Notes: generated by a model not told the origin, from the letters alone. A DNA stretch of 64,000 nucleotides from Chitinophaga agri (GCF_010093065.1 NZ_CP048113.1:2728001-2792000), one strand, 5' to 3'. Shown: positions 53,805-61,953, counted from the stretch's first letter. Numbers and translations: made by a program.

Positions 53805-53820
53805 TACGAAGATATTCGTA
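53805..53820. promoter_or_regulatory. BlaI-type operator site 2
   Basis: TACGA-AGATAT-TCGTA, the same 5-6-5 build as site 1, with its centre 24 bases downstream. The half sites here extend to six bases (TACGAA/TTCGTA). It covers the expected transcript start, 23 bases before the blaI ATG. Confidence 0.72.
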
Positions 53821-53842
53821 GATCAATAATCATTGAAAATAA

Positions 53843-54235
53843 ATGAGTACCGCTAAAAATTATAAGCCTACAGAAAGTGAACTGGAGATCCTGAGTATAT
53901 TATGGGAGAAGGGCACAGGTACAGTGAGGGATGTGCACGAGATATTAGAAAAGAACAAGGACGCCGGCTATACAACCACCCTTAAACTAATGCAGATCAT
54001 GCATGAGAAAGGGCTGTTAAAAAGGGATACCAGCAGCAAGACACATGTCTATGAAGCTGCCATTTCCCAGGAAAGCACACAGCAACAGTTACTGAACAAG
54101 ATGATAGATACGGTGTTTAATGGATCAGCGACCCAGCTGGTCATGCAGGCACTGGGTAATCACCGCTCTTCACAGGAAGAGCTGGATAAGATCAAGCAGT
54201 ATCTGAATGAGATAGAGCAACAACAGAAAAAGTAA
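53843..54235 (+). CDS. BlaI/MecI/CopY family repressor
   Basis: A 130-residue winged-helix repressor. The N-terminal winged helix reads YKPTESELEILSILWEKGTG, TVRDVHEILEKN, GYTTTLKLMQIMHEKGLLKR, and the C-terminal half is helical for dimerisation (QQLLNKMIDTVFNGSATQLV). In the known system the sensor BlaR1 triggers cleavage of BlaI and so releases the promoter. Length and start are normal. Two matching palindromes lie in its promoter, and the M56 gene follows 33 bases later, so autoregulation of the pair is very likely. No beta-lactamase gene is attached. Confidence 0.92.
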   Translation: MSTAKNYKPTESELEILSILWEKGTGTVRDVHEILEKNKDAGYTTTLKLMQIMHEKGLLKRDTSSKTHVYEAAISQESTQQQLLNKMIDTVFNGSATQLVMQALGNHRSSQEELDKIKQYLNEIEQQQKK

Positions 54236-54268
54236 ACCCGGCGCTCCGGCGCAACTAATACCACTATC

Positions 54269-56275
54269 ATGACTGCACAACTCCCCTTCACTGCAGATCT
54301 GATCCAGGCCTTCGGCTGGGCACTTCTGCATTCTTTCTGGCAGGGCTTCTTCATCTTTGCCTGTTTACGTCTTGTGCTGTACCTGTGGCCACAGGCGGGA
54401 GCTAACATCAAATATAACCTGTCTTACATTTCACTGGCAGGCATATTTACCTGGTTTTCGGTCACACTATGGCAGCAGATCGAGGCAGTCAGGAAGGTGC
54501 ACGCGGCAGCACAAATCATGATAGAGACGGGCGTCCGGCAGACTGGTGCGATAGCTGTACCAGAGATCTACAGAAGTCAGTCGCAACTGACTATACTGTT
54601 CCCTACACTTGAAATGTGGCTTCCTGTCCTGGTCGCTATCTATGTGGCCGGCGTGGCAGTGATGACCATCAAATTAACGGCTGACCTGCTGCAACTACAG
54701 CAGATCAGAAAGAAGCAGGTGTTCCCTATTGATGAAATATGGGCGCATCATCTGGACAAACTGAAAACTCAGCTGCGCATTCCCCGTAAGGTCAAACTGC
54801 TGATCTCTCAGTACATACAGGTACCGGTGATGATAGGTTTTCTGAAACCTGTTATCCTGATGCCGGCCGCCATGTTCAACAATCTCACAGCAGAACAGCT
54901 GGAAGCGATCCTGGTACATGAACTGGCGCATATCAAACGCAATGATTATCTACTGAATATCTTCCAATCCATCGTTGAAACCATTCTGTTTTTTAATCCT
55001 TTTATCTGGTGGATCTCCAAGAACATCCGCCTGGAAAGGGAACACTGCTGCGACGATATTGTGCTGAAACATCAGGTACAACCGTTGCATTATGCCAAAG
55101 CCCTGGTAGCATTGGAAGAATACCGGTTAACAGTCAATGCACTGGCCATGGCGGCGGCAGACAACAAACAACATTTATTTCACCGCATCAAACGCATCAT
55201 GGAAATGAAAACTAAAAACATCAATTATACGCAAAAATTACTGGCTGTCATGATCATTGCAGTTGGTCTTGTATCCATTGCCTGGTTAAACCCGCCACGC
55301 AAAGAAGAAAAAGCTGAAAAGAAGGAGGCCACAAAAGAGAACGTTTTATCTTCACCTGTAAAAAGCGTGGCCGGCACCCCTATCCTCTCGCATGTTGTCA
55401 ACATCACCCGCTTCCTGCGTGACACTGTGCCAGCTGATAAAAACGACAAAGAAACAGCCAGAGAGCGTGCCAGGGCACAGCTGGAAATTGCCAACGCCAG
55501 TATGGAAGCCGCGAATGCCGGCATGGAAGCTGCCAAAAAAGCCATGGAACAGATTGACTGGAACAAGATGAACGCAGATGTGGCCAACGCCATGAAGAAC
55601 GTTGATTTTAACAAGATCAACGAGGAAGTGAATAAGGCAATGAAAAATATTGACTGGAACCAGATCAATACGGAAGTGACCACTGCCCTGAAAAATATCA
55701 ACTGGGATGAAGTAAATGATGACATCAAAAAAGAGCTGAAAAATGCCGAAGGTCAGGTAGACCCTAAAGTCATCCAGGAAAGCGTTCGCATAGGCATAGA
55801 AAGTGCCAGAACCGCCCTGTCAGCCCTTAACTCCGATGAAGTGCGTAAGAGCATGGAAGAGGCTAAAAACGCCGTAAACAGCGAGGAGTTTAAAAAAGCA
55901 ATGGACAACGCCCGCCAGGAAATAGAAAAAGCCAAACAGGAGATCAAACAGTCGCAGAAACAGATCAAAAAACAGATCGTCATCAAGAATAAAAATGGTG
56001 TGATCGAAAAAACAGAGATGGATGAGGAAAATGGAAGGATTGACGAGTCCTCTTCTGCAAAATATAAAAATATGATCAAACAGATGGCTGATGATAAACT
56101 GATCGATACAGATAAGGCATATACCATCGAAAAGAAAAATAATGTACTGACCATAAATGGCGTACGTCAGTCAGACGATGTACTGAAGAAATACGCCGAT
56201 GTTATTGGTAAAGCCGACGAATTGACTATCAAAGGCAAAAAAGGCAGCCTGAATATCAACGTGAACGAACATTAA
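54269..56275 (+). CDS. BlaR1/MecR1-like M56 metallopeptidase with helical-repeat sensor region
   Basis: A 668-residue membrane protease. Four likely membrane helices (about residues 10-34, 45-64, 108-136, 322-341) surround the cytosolic-facing M56 zinc domain with LVHELAHIKRND (His217, Glu218, His221) and LEREHCCDDIVL. In BlaR1 and MecR1 the part after the last helix is a penicillin-binding domain with SxxK and KTG. Here it is a long helical stretch: an Ala/Glu-rich helix (ANASMEAANAGMEAAKKAME), four repeats of exactly 16 residues at 429-492 (IDWNKMNADVANAMKN and kin), further coiled coil to about 585, and a small C-terminal domain (YTIEKKNNVLTINGVRQSDD). So it probably senses something other than penicillin. 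It is co-transcribed with blaI. Confidence 0.88.
   Translation: MTAQLPFTADLIQAFGWALLHSFWQGFFIFACLRLVLYLWPQAGANIKYNLSYISLAGIFTWFSVTLWQQIEAVRKVHAAAQIMIETGVRQTGAIAVPEIYRSQSQLTILFPTLEMWLPVLVAIYVAGVAVMTIKLTADLLQLQQIRKKQVFPIDEIWAHHLDKLKTQLRIPRKVKLLISQYIQVPVMIGFLKPVILMPAAMFNNLTAEQLEAILVHELAHIKRNDYLLNIFQSIVETILFFNPFIWWISKNIRLEREHCCDDIVLKHQVQPLHYAKALVALEEYRLTVNALAMAAADNKQHLFHRIKRIMEMKTKNINYTQKLLAVMIIAVGLVSIAWLNPPRKEEKAEKKEATKENVLSSPVKSVAGTPILSHVVNITRFLRDTVPADKNDKETARERARAQLEIANASMEAANAGMEAAKKAMEQIDWNKMNADVANAMKNVDFNKINEEVNKAMKNIDWNQINTEVTTALKNINWDEVNDDIKKELKNAEGQVDPKVIQESVRIGIESARTALSALNSDEVRKSMEEAKNAVNSEEFKKAMDNARQEIEKAKQEIKQSQKQIKKQIVIKNKNGVIEKTEMDEENGRIDESSSAKYKNMIKQMADDKLIDTDKAYTIEKKNNVLTINGVRQSDDVLKKYADVIGKADELTIKGKKGSLNINVNEH
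55553..55744 (+). repeat. Four 48-base repeats in the M56 gene
   Basis: They encode residues 429-492 as four 16-residue units: IDWNKMNADVANAMKN, VDFNKINEEVNKAMKN, IDWNQINTEVTTALKN, INWDEVNDDIKKELKN. Position 3 is aromatic, 7 is Asn and 16 is Asn in all four. DNA identity is only moderate, so the repeats are old. Confidence 0.8.
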
Positions 56276-56299
56276 CCTTACTTTTTCCGCCATTATATT

Positions 56300-56336
56300 G
56301 CGCTACTGCCGTTCATACAGCAGTAGCGCTTTTTTT
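56300..56336 (+). terminator. Intrinsic terminator of the BlaI/M56 operon
   Basis: GCGCTACTGC (56300-56309) pairs perfectly with GCAGTAGCGC (56320-56329), followed by seven T residues. Confidence 0.88.
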
Positions 56337-56380
56337 AGGGCTTTACCCCTTATCTTTAGGTATCAAACCTCACCAGACAT

Positions 56381-57508
56381 ATGAGAATATCCGTTACATT
56401 ATTGGCGCTGGTTTTTACCATGCACAGCCAGGCACAGGAGATAAAAACATTAGAAGAGATCAAGATCACCAGGAATAACCCCTATACTCCTGTAAAAGAT
56501 CAGGCGAATACGGGCACCTGCTGGTGTTTTTCCACCACTTCTATGATAGAGTCGGAAGGTCTGCATGACGGTCAGCCGGCACTGGACCTCTCCGAAATGT
56601 TCACTGTACGTAATATCTACCTGGAGAAAGCGGAAAACTATATCCATAGACAGGGGTATACCCGATTTGATGAAGGTGGCCTGGGACATGACGTACTGCA
56701 TGCAGTCAGCGTGTATGGTATTGTGCCGGAAACAGTATACAGTGGCCTTGTGGCCGGCCGTATTTCGCATGATCATGCAGATATGGTGACTGAACTGAGA
56801 ACCTATCTTGACAGCGTCCTGAAGGCTAAAAAGCCTATTTCTGCTGACTGGAAAACGGGCTTTGTTGCCATCATGGATAAACACCTGGGCGCCCCGCCGG
56901 CGACTTTTAACTATAAGGGACACTCCTATACGCCTAAAACCTTTGCTAAGGAGGTCGTGAAATTCGATGCGGACGACTATGTGAGCCTTACTTCCTTTAC
57001 ACACCATCCGTTTTACAGTCCTTTTGTAGTGGAAGTGCCTGACAATGTATCCAACGGTGCATATTACAATGTACCGCTGAATGAAATGATCAGCATCGCA
57101 AAGAACGCGGTAGAAAAAGGATATACTGTGCTATGGGACGCGGATGTCAGCAACCGCGGCTTCCTGGTAGGTAAAGGGTATGCATTGCGTCCGGTGGAAG
57201 ATTCTTCCATGCGCAGCAGTGTTATTAATCCTGATGTGGAAGAGAAAGCTTATTCTCAGGAAGAACGTCAGCAGTTATTTGACGGACTGATCACCCAGGA
57301 TGATCACCTCATGCATATCACAGGTATAGGCAAGACCGGAAAGGGAAAGGAATTCTTCATTGTTAAGAACTCATACGGTAGTAAGGCTGGCCCTTTTGAC
57401 GGATTTATCAAGGTGTCTATTCCTTATTTTGCGATCAATACTATTACGATCATCGTTCCGAAAGCCGCGCTGGAGAAATCTTTGAGTGGAAAGCTGGCGG
57501 TGAAGTAA
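56381..57508 (+). CDS. Secreted C1 family (papain/PepC-like) cysteine peptidase
   Basis: A 375-residue peptidase with signal peptide MRISVTLLALVFTMHSQA. The active site begins with YTPVKDQANTGTCWCFSTTS, where Gln41 and Cys47 fit the oxyanion Gln and nucleophile of papain. The catalytic His is in DDHLMHITGIGK and the Asn in FIVKNSYGSKAGP. An insert from about 75 to 200 and the overall order recall bleomycin hydrolase/PepC more than classical papain. Being secreted, it is probably a periplasmic or surface protease. An acid pair Cys-Trp-Cys at the nucleophile is somewhat unusual (CWAF is normal). Terminators on both sides make it a single-gene unit. Confidence 0.87.
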   Translation: MRISVTLLALVFTMHSQAQEIKTLEEIKITRNNPYTPVKDQANTGTCWCFSTTSMIESEGLHDGQPALDLSEMFTVRNIYLEKAENYIHRQGYTRFDEGGLGHDVLHAVSVYGIVPETVYSGLVAGRISHDHADMVTELRTYLDSVLKAKKPISADWKTGFVAIMDKHLGAPPATFNYKGHSYTPKTFAKEVVKFDADDYVSLTSFTHHPFYSPFVVEVPDNVSNGAYYNVPLNEMISIAKNAVEKGYTVLWDADVSNRGFLVGKGYALRPVEDSSMRSSVINPDVEEKAYSQEERQQLFDGLITQDDHLMHITGIGKTGKGKEFFIVKNSYGSKAGPFDGFIKVSIPYFAINTITIIVPKAALEKSLSGKLAVK

Positions 57509-57528
57509 CCAGGATATTAACATTTATA

Positions 57529-57578
57529 CCATTAAAAAGGGCAGCCAGGTGAATGTACCTGACTGCCCTTTTTAATGG
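57529..57578. terminator. Bidirectional terminator
   Basis: AAAAAGGGCAGCCAGGT (57534-57550) pairs with ACCTGACTGCCCTTTTT (57557-57573), one mismatch. A/T runs on both sides suit the C1 peptidase gene on the + strand and the acylphosphatase gene on the minus strand. Confidence 0.82.
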
Positions 57579-57643
57579 TAGTTTGTTTGAGGGAAATCTT
57601 AGCTTGAGTGCTTTATGATAAGATGGATAACTGGATTACTGTA

Positions 57644-57919
57644 TCAACGTATTACTTCAAATGCCTGATAATGCTGTAATGGTGCGACTGTGATAACCAG
57701 CTCTGTCACTTTAGCGAAAGCAGGCCCCTGCCGGCACCATGCGATGAAAGATTCCATTTTATGCTCCTCTCCTTCGGCCATTATAAATACATTGCCGTCG
57801 GGTAGATTCTTCACCTGGCCGGTAATACCGAGATCGTCTGCGGTACGCTTAGCACTTGCTCTGAAGTATACGCCCTGAACTTTTCCTTTTACCAGGATCT
57901 CTTTGTGTATTTTTTCCAT
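57644..57919 (-). CDS. acyP: Acylphosphatase
   Basis: A 91-residue cytoplasmic enzyme that hydrolyses acyl phosphates such as 1,3-bisphosphoglycerate. The signature GKVQGVYFRASAKRTADDLG holds the phosphate-binding Arg20, and VKNLPDGNVFIMAEG holds the catalytic Asn38. Length and order are standard for the family. It is monocistronic with a shared terminator downstream. Confidence 0.93.
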   Translation of the reverse strand: MEKIHKEILVKGKVQGVYFRASAKRTADDLGITGQVKNLPDGNVFIMAEGEEHKMESFIAWCRQGPAFAKVTELVITVAPLQHYQAFEVIR

Positions 57920-58073
57920 ATTGACGCGTTGATGCTGGGTAAGTAATACAAATCAACCTCAGTCGTTACCTACCAAAACTACAAACAGCCCGGTAAAAGG
58001 AAAAATTAAATTGAATAGAGCGGTTAACAAACAGGGGATAAAAGCCGATAAGAACAAGTATATATGCAATCCG

Positions 58074-58682
58074 TTATGCAGCATAGTTGAACAGGTTAAC
58101 TTCCTGCTGAACAGCCTCATCACCGAATATAAATTCCTTTACAAGCTCATAATTTCCACCGATTGCCGGCTTACGTAACAGCATGAAGCTTTTACACTGG
58201 AAGCTGCGTACAAAGACCTGATTGGAAAAATGGTCGAATACACGATCGAATTCAGGTGTTGTAATGGCCCTGGCAATAGTAATATGCGGCTTAAACGTTC
58301 CCGGCTTTATATCAAACTCATGGAGTATTCGCTTATGCAGCTCAACGAGGGGTTTGGGATTGGCTACATTGACATAAATAGTACGTTTGTCGGGCCCATG
58401 TTCAAAATGGTCAAACTTTGAAGTATACAGCGTGAAGCCTGATTGCCGTTTGGCAATTTCATCCAGCATATGAACGAAATCTTCCTGAAATCTTTCAGGG
58501 AAAACAGATCTGAAAAGACTGATATGCGCGTTAGAAAAGCGACTTCCATACATGCCCAGCTCCTGGGCTACTAATTTCTTTAACGTGGCTACATCGTTAG
58601 CAATATGAGTTCCCGGGCTTACTACCAACAGGTAATCATACTCCTGTTCAAATGCAATGTTGTTATTTGTATGCATAACCAA
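58074..58682 (-). CDS. 2'-5' RNA ligase family (2H phosphoesterase) protein
   Basis: A 202-residue cytoplasmic protein of the 2H phosphoesterase superfamily. Two HxTx-like motifs are seen, AHISLFRSVFP (about residue 58) and FKPHITIARAITTPEF (about residue 137). Members cleave or join 2'-5' linked nucleotides or cyclic phosphodiesters. The N-terminal DYLLVVSPG is typical of the Bacteroidota branch. The first HxTx motif has Ser for Thr, which is common. A second ATG six bases downstream (58676) is also possible. A TATATTTG -7 element lies 47 bases before the start. Confidence 0.82.
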   Translation of the reverse strand: MVMHTNNNIAFEQEYDYLLVVSPGTHIANDVATLKKLVAQELGMYGSRFSNAHISLFRSVFPERFQEDFVHMLDEIAKRQSGFTLYTSKFDHFEHGPDKRTIYVNVANPKPLVELHKRILHEFDIKPGTFKPHITIARAITTPEFDRVFDHFSNQVFVRSFQCKSFMLLRKPAIGGNYELVKEFIFGDEAVQQEVNLFNYAA

Positions 58683-58728
58683 GTAGTTTTAGAATTAAGA
58701 TGTACTGGTTACTTGAATATTGACATTA

Positions 58729-58736
58729 CAAATATA
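58729..58736 (-). promoter_or_regulatory. Bacteroidota -7 promoter element
   Basis: On the minus strand this reads TATATTTG, a full TAnnTTTG match, 47 bases before the 2H phosphoesterase gene. No -33 match at the proper spacing. Confidence 0.45.
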
Positions 58737-58751
58737 GGAAACCCTGATTAG

Positions 58752-58796
58752 AATACTAATATTTTTAGCATTTTAATACTAAATATTTTTGCTTTT
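58752..58796. repeat. Direct repeat upstream of the 2H phosphoesterase gene
   Basis: AATACTAATATTTTTAGC and AATACTAAATATTTTTGC begin at 58752 and 58775, two imperfect copies of about 22 bases head to tail. They lie just upstream of the -7 element and could be regulator binding sites. The rest of 58797-58923 is AT-rich with no gene. Confidence 0.4.
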
Positions 58797-58923
58797 ATGA
58801 TTAAAACATTGACAATAAGCCTATTATAATTAGCAGAACATGTTCTAACTGCATCATTTTCTTAGCATTTTACTATCCCGTTCACATGTTCTCCTGAGAA
58901 AAACGTGTTTTTAAGCACAAAAA

Positions 58924-58952
58924 AAACGGACCGGTAAGCTACCAGTCCGTTT
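58924..58952 (-). terminator. Terminator of tpiA
   Basis: AAACGGACCGGTA (58924-58936) pairs with TACCAGTCCGTTT (58940-58952), one mismatch. The A run at 58919-58926 gives an eight-T tract on the minus strand after the hairpin, 22 bases past the tpiA stop. Confidence 0.85.
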
Positions 58953-58974
58953 ATGTAATCAATTTACTATGGAT

Positions 58975-59736
58975 TTATCCCAGATGACTAACGATAGCCA
59001 GGAAGTCAGCAGCTACCAGAGATGCCCCCCCGATCAGACCACCATCAACGTCAGGACAAGCGAACAGTTCAGCTGCGTTAGAAGGTTTTGCACTGCCACC
59101 GTACTGGATAGTCAGGCGTAATGCAGCTTCTCTGCCATATTTAGCAGCAACCTGTGCTCTGATAAACGCGTGCATATCCTGTGCCTGAGCAGCGCTTGCT
59201 GTCAGACCTGTACCGATAGCCCAGATTGGTTCGTATGCGATAACAACATCTTTCAGTTGCTCTTCGGTCAGGTGGAACAGGCTTTCTTCGAGCTGTTTTG
59301 CTACATAGTCGTTCTGTGTTTCTGCCTTTCTGATCTCCAGCGGCTCTCCACAACAGAAGATCGGCTTCAGGCCATTTGCCAGTGCCAGATCAACTTTCTT
59401 TGCCAGGACAGCGTTGGATTCCTGGAAATATTCTCTTCTTTCCGAGTGGCCCAGGATCACATAGTCAACACCAATAGAGCTCAGCATTTCAGCAGATACT
59501 TCACCGGTATATGCACCAGATTTTTCAGATGCACAGTTCTGCGCAGCCAGGTAAAAACCAGGCGTATTTTTCAGTAATGCCTTTGCTTTCAACAGGTATG
59601 GAAAAGGCGTGGCCAGTACCACTTCCTGTCCATCTTTCAAACGCAGGCCAGCCTGCAGAATGTCATTGATCAGCTGTTCTGCCTGTCCGATGGTCAGGTT
59701 CATTTTCCAGTTTCCAGCAACGATTTTTTTTCTCAT
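58975..59736 (-). CDS. tpiA: Triosephosphate isomerase
   Basis: A 253-residue glycolytic enzyme that interconverts dihydroxyacetone phosphate and glyceraldehyde 3-phosphate. GNWKMNL carries the substrate Asn9 and Lys11; ILGHSERREYF holds the catalytic His; VIAYEPIWAIGTGLTAS holds the catalytic Glu and begins the flexible loop; QYGGSAKPSNAAEL and GGLIGGASLVAADF bind the phosphate. Length is standard. It follows a GlmU-like gene by 32 bases on the same strand, so the two are probably one operon ended by the hairpin below. Confidence 0.96.
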   Translation of the reverse strand: MRKKIVAGNWKMNLTIGQAEQLINDILQAGLRLKDGQEVVLATPFPYLLKAKALLKNTPGFYLAAQNCASEKSGAYTGEVSAEMLSSIGVDYVILGHSERREYFQESNAVLAKKVDLALANGLKPIFCCGEPLEIRKAETQNDYVAKQLEESLFHLTEEQLKDVVIAYEPIWAIGTGLTASAAQAQDMHAFIRAQVAAKYGREAALRLTIQYGGSAKPSNAAELFACPDVDGGLIGGASLVAADFLAIVSHLG

Positions 59737-59768
59737 GTCTATCGCTATATTGATTTTAAAAAGTGTTG

Positions 59769-60938
59769 TTAATCGTCCGCGAACTTGGCAAACAGAAATT
59801 CAAGTATCTGCTTGTCCGTCTCTGTCATTTGTTGTCCTTTGAACTGCATCCAGGTTTCGATGTCGCGTAGTGCCTGTTCTATCCGGTAGCGTTCTACTTT
59901 ATCCGCCCCCCCCCATGAAAAAGAGGGTACAAATTTAGGAGGGAAACCAGCTCCGAATATATTACAGGAAGCACCGATCACGGTACCCGTATTCAGCAGG
60001 GAACCAATGCCGCACCGGCTATAGTCCCCCATCAGTAAGCCACATTTGGTACCGGCAGCTTCCGCGCTGTTCAGTGCTTCCACCCATACCCTTACTGTAC
60101 TGCCATTATTCTTCAAATTAGAACAGGTGGCATTAGCACCCAGGTTGCACCATTCTCCGATCACCGCATCACCCAGATAACCATCATGTCCTTTATTGGA
60201 ATATCCGAACATCACCACATTCTTGATCTCTCCTCCGCCGACACTACCAGGCCCCAGTGTAGCGGCTCCGTATACCTTCGTGCCCATTTTCAGCACGGCC
60301 TTCTCTCCCATTGCCAGCGGTCCTCTTACGAGACACCCTTCCATGATCTCTGCGTTCCGGCCAATATAAATAGGGCCGGTCGCTGCATTCAGGATGCTAT
60401 GCGATACGACTGCTCCTTCTTCCAGAAAAATATCTGCCGCATTAGTGATCTTATTGGTATCACTGAGTGGAGCAGACGTACGACCGGCAGTCAGCAGTGC
60501 AAAATCACTACGGATCGCCTTGTCGTTTAACAGAAAGAAGTCCCAGGGCTTCCTGACAACAGATATTTCGCCAAGATACTCTTTTCGTTCTATAGGTGCT
60601 GCATCCGGATCACTTCCTGCTGTCACTTTCGCCAGTAATTCCTGTTCTTTGTAGAGAGACTGACCAGGTTGCAATGCAGCAATAGCCTGTAACAGCGCCT
60701 CATTGGGCAGCACATTGCCCCGGATCATGACTGCCGGTCTGGTCTCATCTTTTTTAATCGGATATTTCTGTTGTAAGTATGGAACAGTGAGGTGACTGGT
60801 GGGGGCATTCAGCCAGCGTTCCCATTTTTCCTGGATGGTCAGTATACCAATACGGCAGGCTGCCACCGGTCTTGTGTGAGTGAAGGGATATAACAACTCT
60901 CGTGCGGGTGTGTCAAAAAGAATGTAATTCCGCTCCAT
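59769..60938 (-). CDS. GlmU-like putative sugar nucleotidyltransferase with left-handed beta-helix
   Basis: A 389-residue cytoplasmic protein. The N-terminal 160 residues (YILFDTPARELLYPFTHTRP, VAACRIGILTIQEKWERWL) form a divergent nucleotidyltransferase-like domain, and from about 170 to 370 come hexapeptide repeats of a left-handed beta-helix (FLEEGAVVSHSILNAATGPI, AEIMEGCLVRGPLAMGEKAV). The tail GFPPKFVPSFSWGG is a conserved mark of this Bacteroidota group. The signature GXGTRM loop of true GlmU is absent, so activity is uncertain. The ATG at 60938 is chosen over 60962. A run of nine G on the coding strand (59906-59914) encodes SWGGAD. Confidence 0.8.
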   Translation of the reverse strand: MERNYILFDTPARELLYPFTHTRPVAACRIGILTIQEKWERWLNAPTSHLTVPYLQQKYPIKKDETRPAVMIRGNVLPNEALLQAIAALQPGQSLYKEQELLAKVTAGSDPDAAPIERKEYLGEISVVRKPWDFFLLNDKAIRSDFALLTAGRTSAPLSDTNKITNAADIFLEEGAVVSHSILNAATGPIYIGRNAEIMEGCLVRGPLAMGEKAVLKMGTKVYGAATLGPGSVGGGEIKNVVMFGYSNKGHDGYLGDAVIGEWCNLGANATCSNLKNNGSTVRVWVEALNSAEAAGTKCGLLMGDYSRCGIGSLLNTGTVIGASCNIFGAGFPPKFVPSFSWGGADKVERYRIEQALRDIETWMQFKGQQMTETDKQILEFLFAKFADD

Positions 60939-60947
60939 AGGGATAAA

Positions 60948-60980
60948 AATAAAAAATCCCACCGAAAAGCCGATGGGATT
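60948..60980 (-). terminator. Terminator of rpmE2
   Basis: AATCCCACCG (60955-60964) pairs with CGATGGGATT (60971-60980), one mismatch. The A run to its left gives a T tract on the minus strand, 25 bases past the rpmE2 stop. Confidence 0.75.
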
Positions 60981-61004
60981 CTTGAAAATATTTTAGCTGC
61001 CTGA

Positions 61005-61256
61005 TTAGGCTTTCTTAGCGTAACGCTTGTTGAACTTGTCGATACGACCTGCTGTATCCACCAATACGTTTTTACCAGTATAGAACGGGTGAGAAGTATT
61101 GGAAATTTCCAGCTTAATTACCGGATACTCGTTGCCATCTTCCCAGGTGATAGTTTCCTTAGAAGGAGCGGTAGAACGGCTTAAAAATGTAGTACCGTTA
61201 GACATATCTTTGAATACTACAAATCTGTAGCTTTCTGGATGGATTCCCTGTTTCAT
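61005..61256 (-). CDS. rpmE2: 50S ribosomal protein L31 type B
   Basis: An 83-residue ribosomal protein: [20 protein letters not shown], then [20 protein letters not shown] and [20 protein letters not shown]. It has no Cys pairs, so it is the zinc-free type B form of L31, often used when zinc is low, though in Bacteroidota it is usually the main form. It has its own promoter (61368-61396, TACCTTTG) with a leader of about 105 bases and its own terminator, so it is a single-gene unit. A leader of this length could hold autoregulatory structure, but I could not draw one. Confidence 0.96.
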   Translation of the reverse strand: MKQGIHPESYRFVVFKDMSNGTTFLSRSTAPSKETITWEDGNEYPVIKLEISNTSHPFYTGKNVLVDTAGRIDKFNKRYAKKA

Positions 61257-61367
61257 CTGAATTTGTTAATTTTCTTTTTGTTACCAGATGCAACCCCGCA
61301 TATTCATTCTTCGTAATGCATGATGAATGCCATGCTTGGTTTCATACCAATATTATTAGACAGGTTG

Positions 61368-61396
61368 CAAAGGTAAAATATTTTTTATAAAAACAA
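61368..61396 (-). promoter_or_regulatory. Promoter of rpmE2
   Basis: On the minus strand TTG (61394-61396), an 18-base spacer and TACCTTTG (61368-61375) fit the Bacteroidota consensus. The leader to the rpmE2 ATG is about 105 bases. Confidence 0.65.
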
Positions 61397-61415
61397 CACA
61401 TGAAGGCTAAAAATT

Positions 61416-61907
61416 TTAGCTCTTCATATTTACATACTGGAATGGAATACCTAAGTTCGCTTCTTTTACCTTCTGTATAACTTCCTGTAAATCATCTATT
61501 TTTTTACCTGTTACCCGCACAATATCGTCCATAATGGCCGCCTGTACCTTCAGACCGGCATCTTTGATCAGCTTCACAATTTTCTTGGCATCTTCCTGTT
61601 TGATCCCATTTCTTACAGGAACGTCTTTTTTTACCACCTTACCGCTCTGGTAATGTTCCTTGCTCAGGTCGAAGATGTTACCATCCAGCCCCTGTCTCAT
61701 CGTACGGCTGATCAATACATCTATTACCTGATCCAGTTTCATATCGCTGTCTACTTCTATAACCAGTGCCAGGTCCTTTTTATTCAATTCTATACTTACA
61801 TGCGAATCTTTAAAGTCGTACCTGTTGGTAATTTCCTTTTTCACGGTGTTTACCGCATTATCAAGTGTCTGTGTATCCACTTTGCTAACAATATCAAAGG
61901 ATGGCAT
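61416..61907 (-). CDS. yajQ: YajQ family nucleotide-binding protein
   Basis: A 163-residue cytoplasmic protein with the family marks PSFDIVSKVDTQTLDNAVNT, ITNRYDFKDSHVSIEL and DDIVRVTGKKIDDLQEVIQK, ending LGIPFQYVNMKS. YajQ proteins have two ferredoxin-like domains and bind cyclic di-GMP or nucleotides in some bacteria; a role in Bacteroidota is not established. A TATATTTG -7 element lies 38 bases before the start. No terminator was found directly after it. Confidence 0.93.
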   Translation of the reverse strand: MPSFDIVSKVDTQTLDNAVNTVKKEITNRYDFKDSHVSIELNKKDLALVIEVDSDMKLDQVIDVLISRTMRQGLDGNIFDLSKEHYQSGKVVKKDVPVRNGIKQEDAKKIVKLIKDAGLKVQAAIMDDIVRVTGKKIDDLQEVIQKVKEANLGIPFQYVNMKS

Positions 61908-61945
61908 GTTGAAATATTTTATATCTGTTAATTACTTAAGGGCTA

Positions 61946-61953
61946 CAAATATA
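61946..61953 (-). promoter_or_regulatory. Promoter -7 element of yajQ
   Basis: On the minus strand this reads TATATTTG, a full TAnnTTTG match, 38 bases before the yajQ ATG. Confidence 0.5.
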
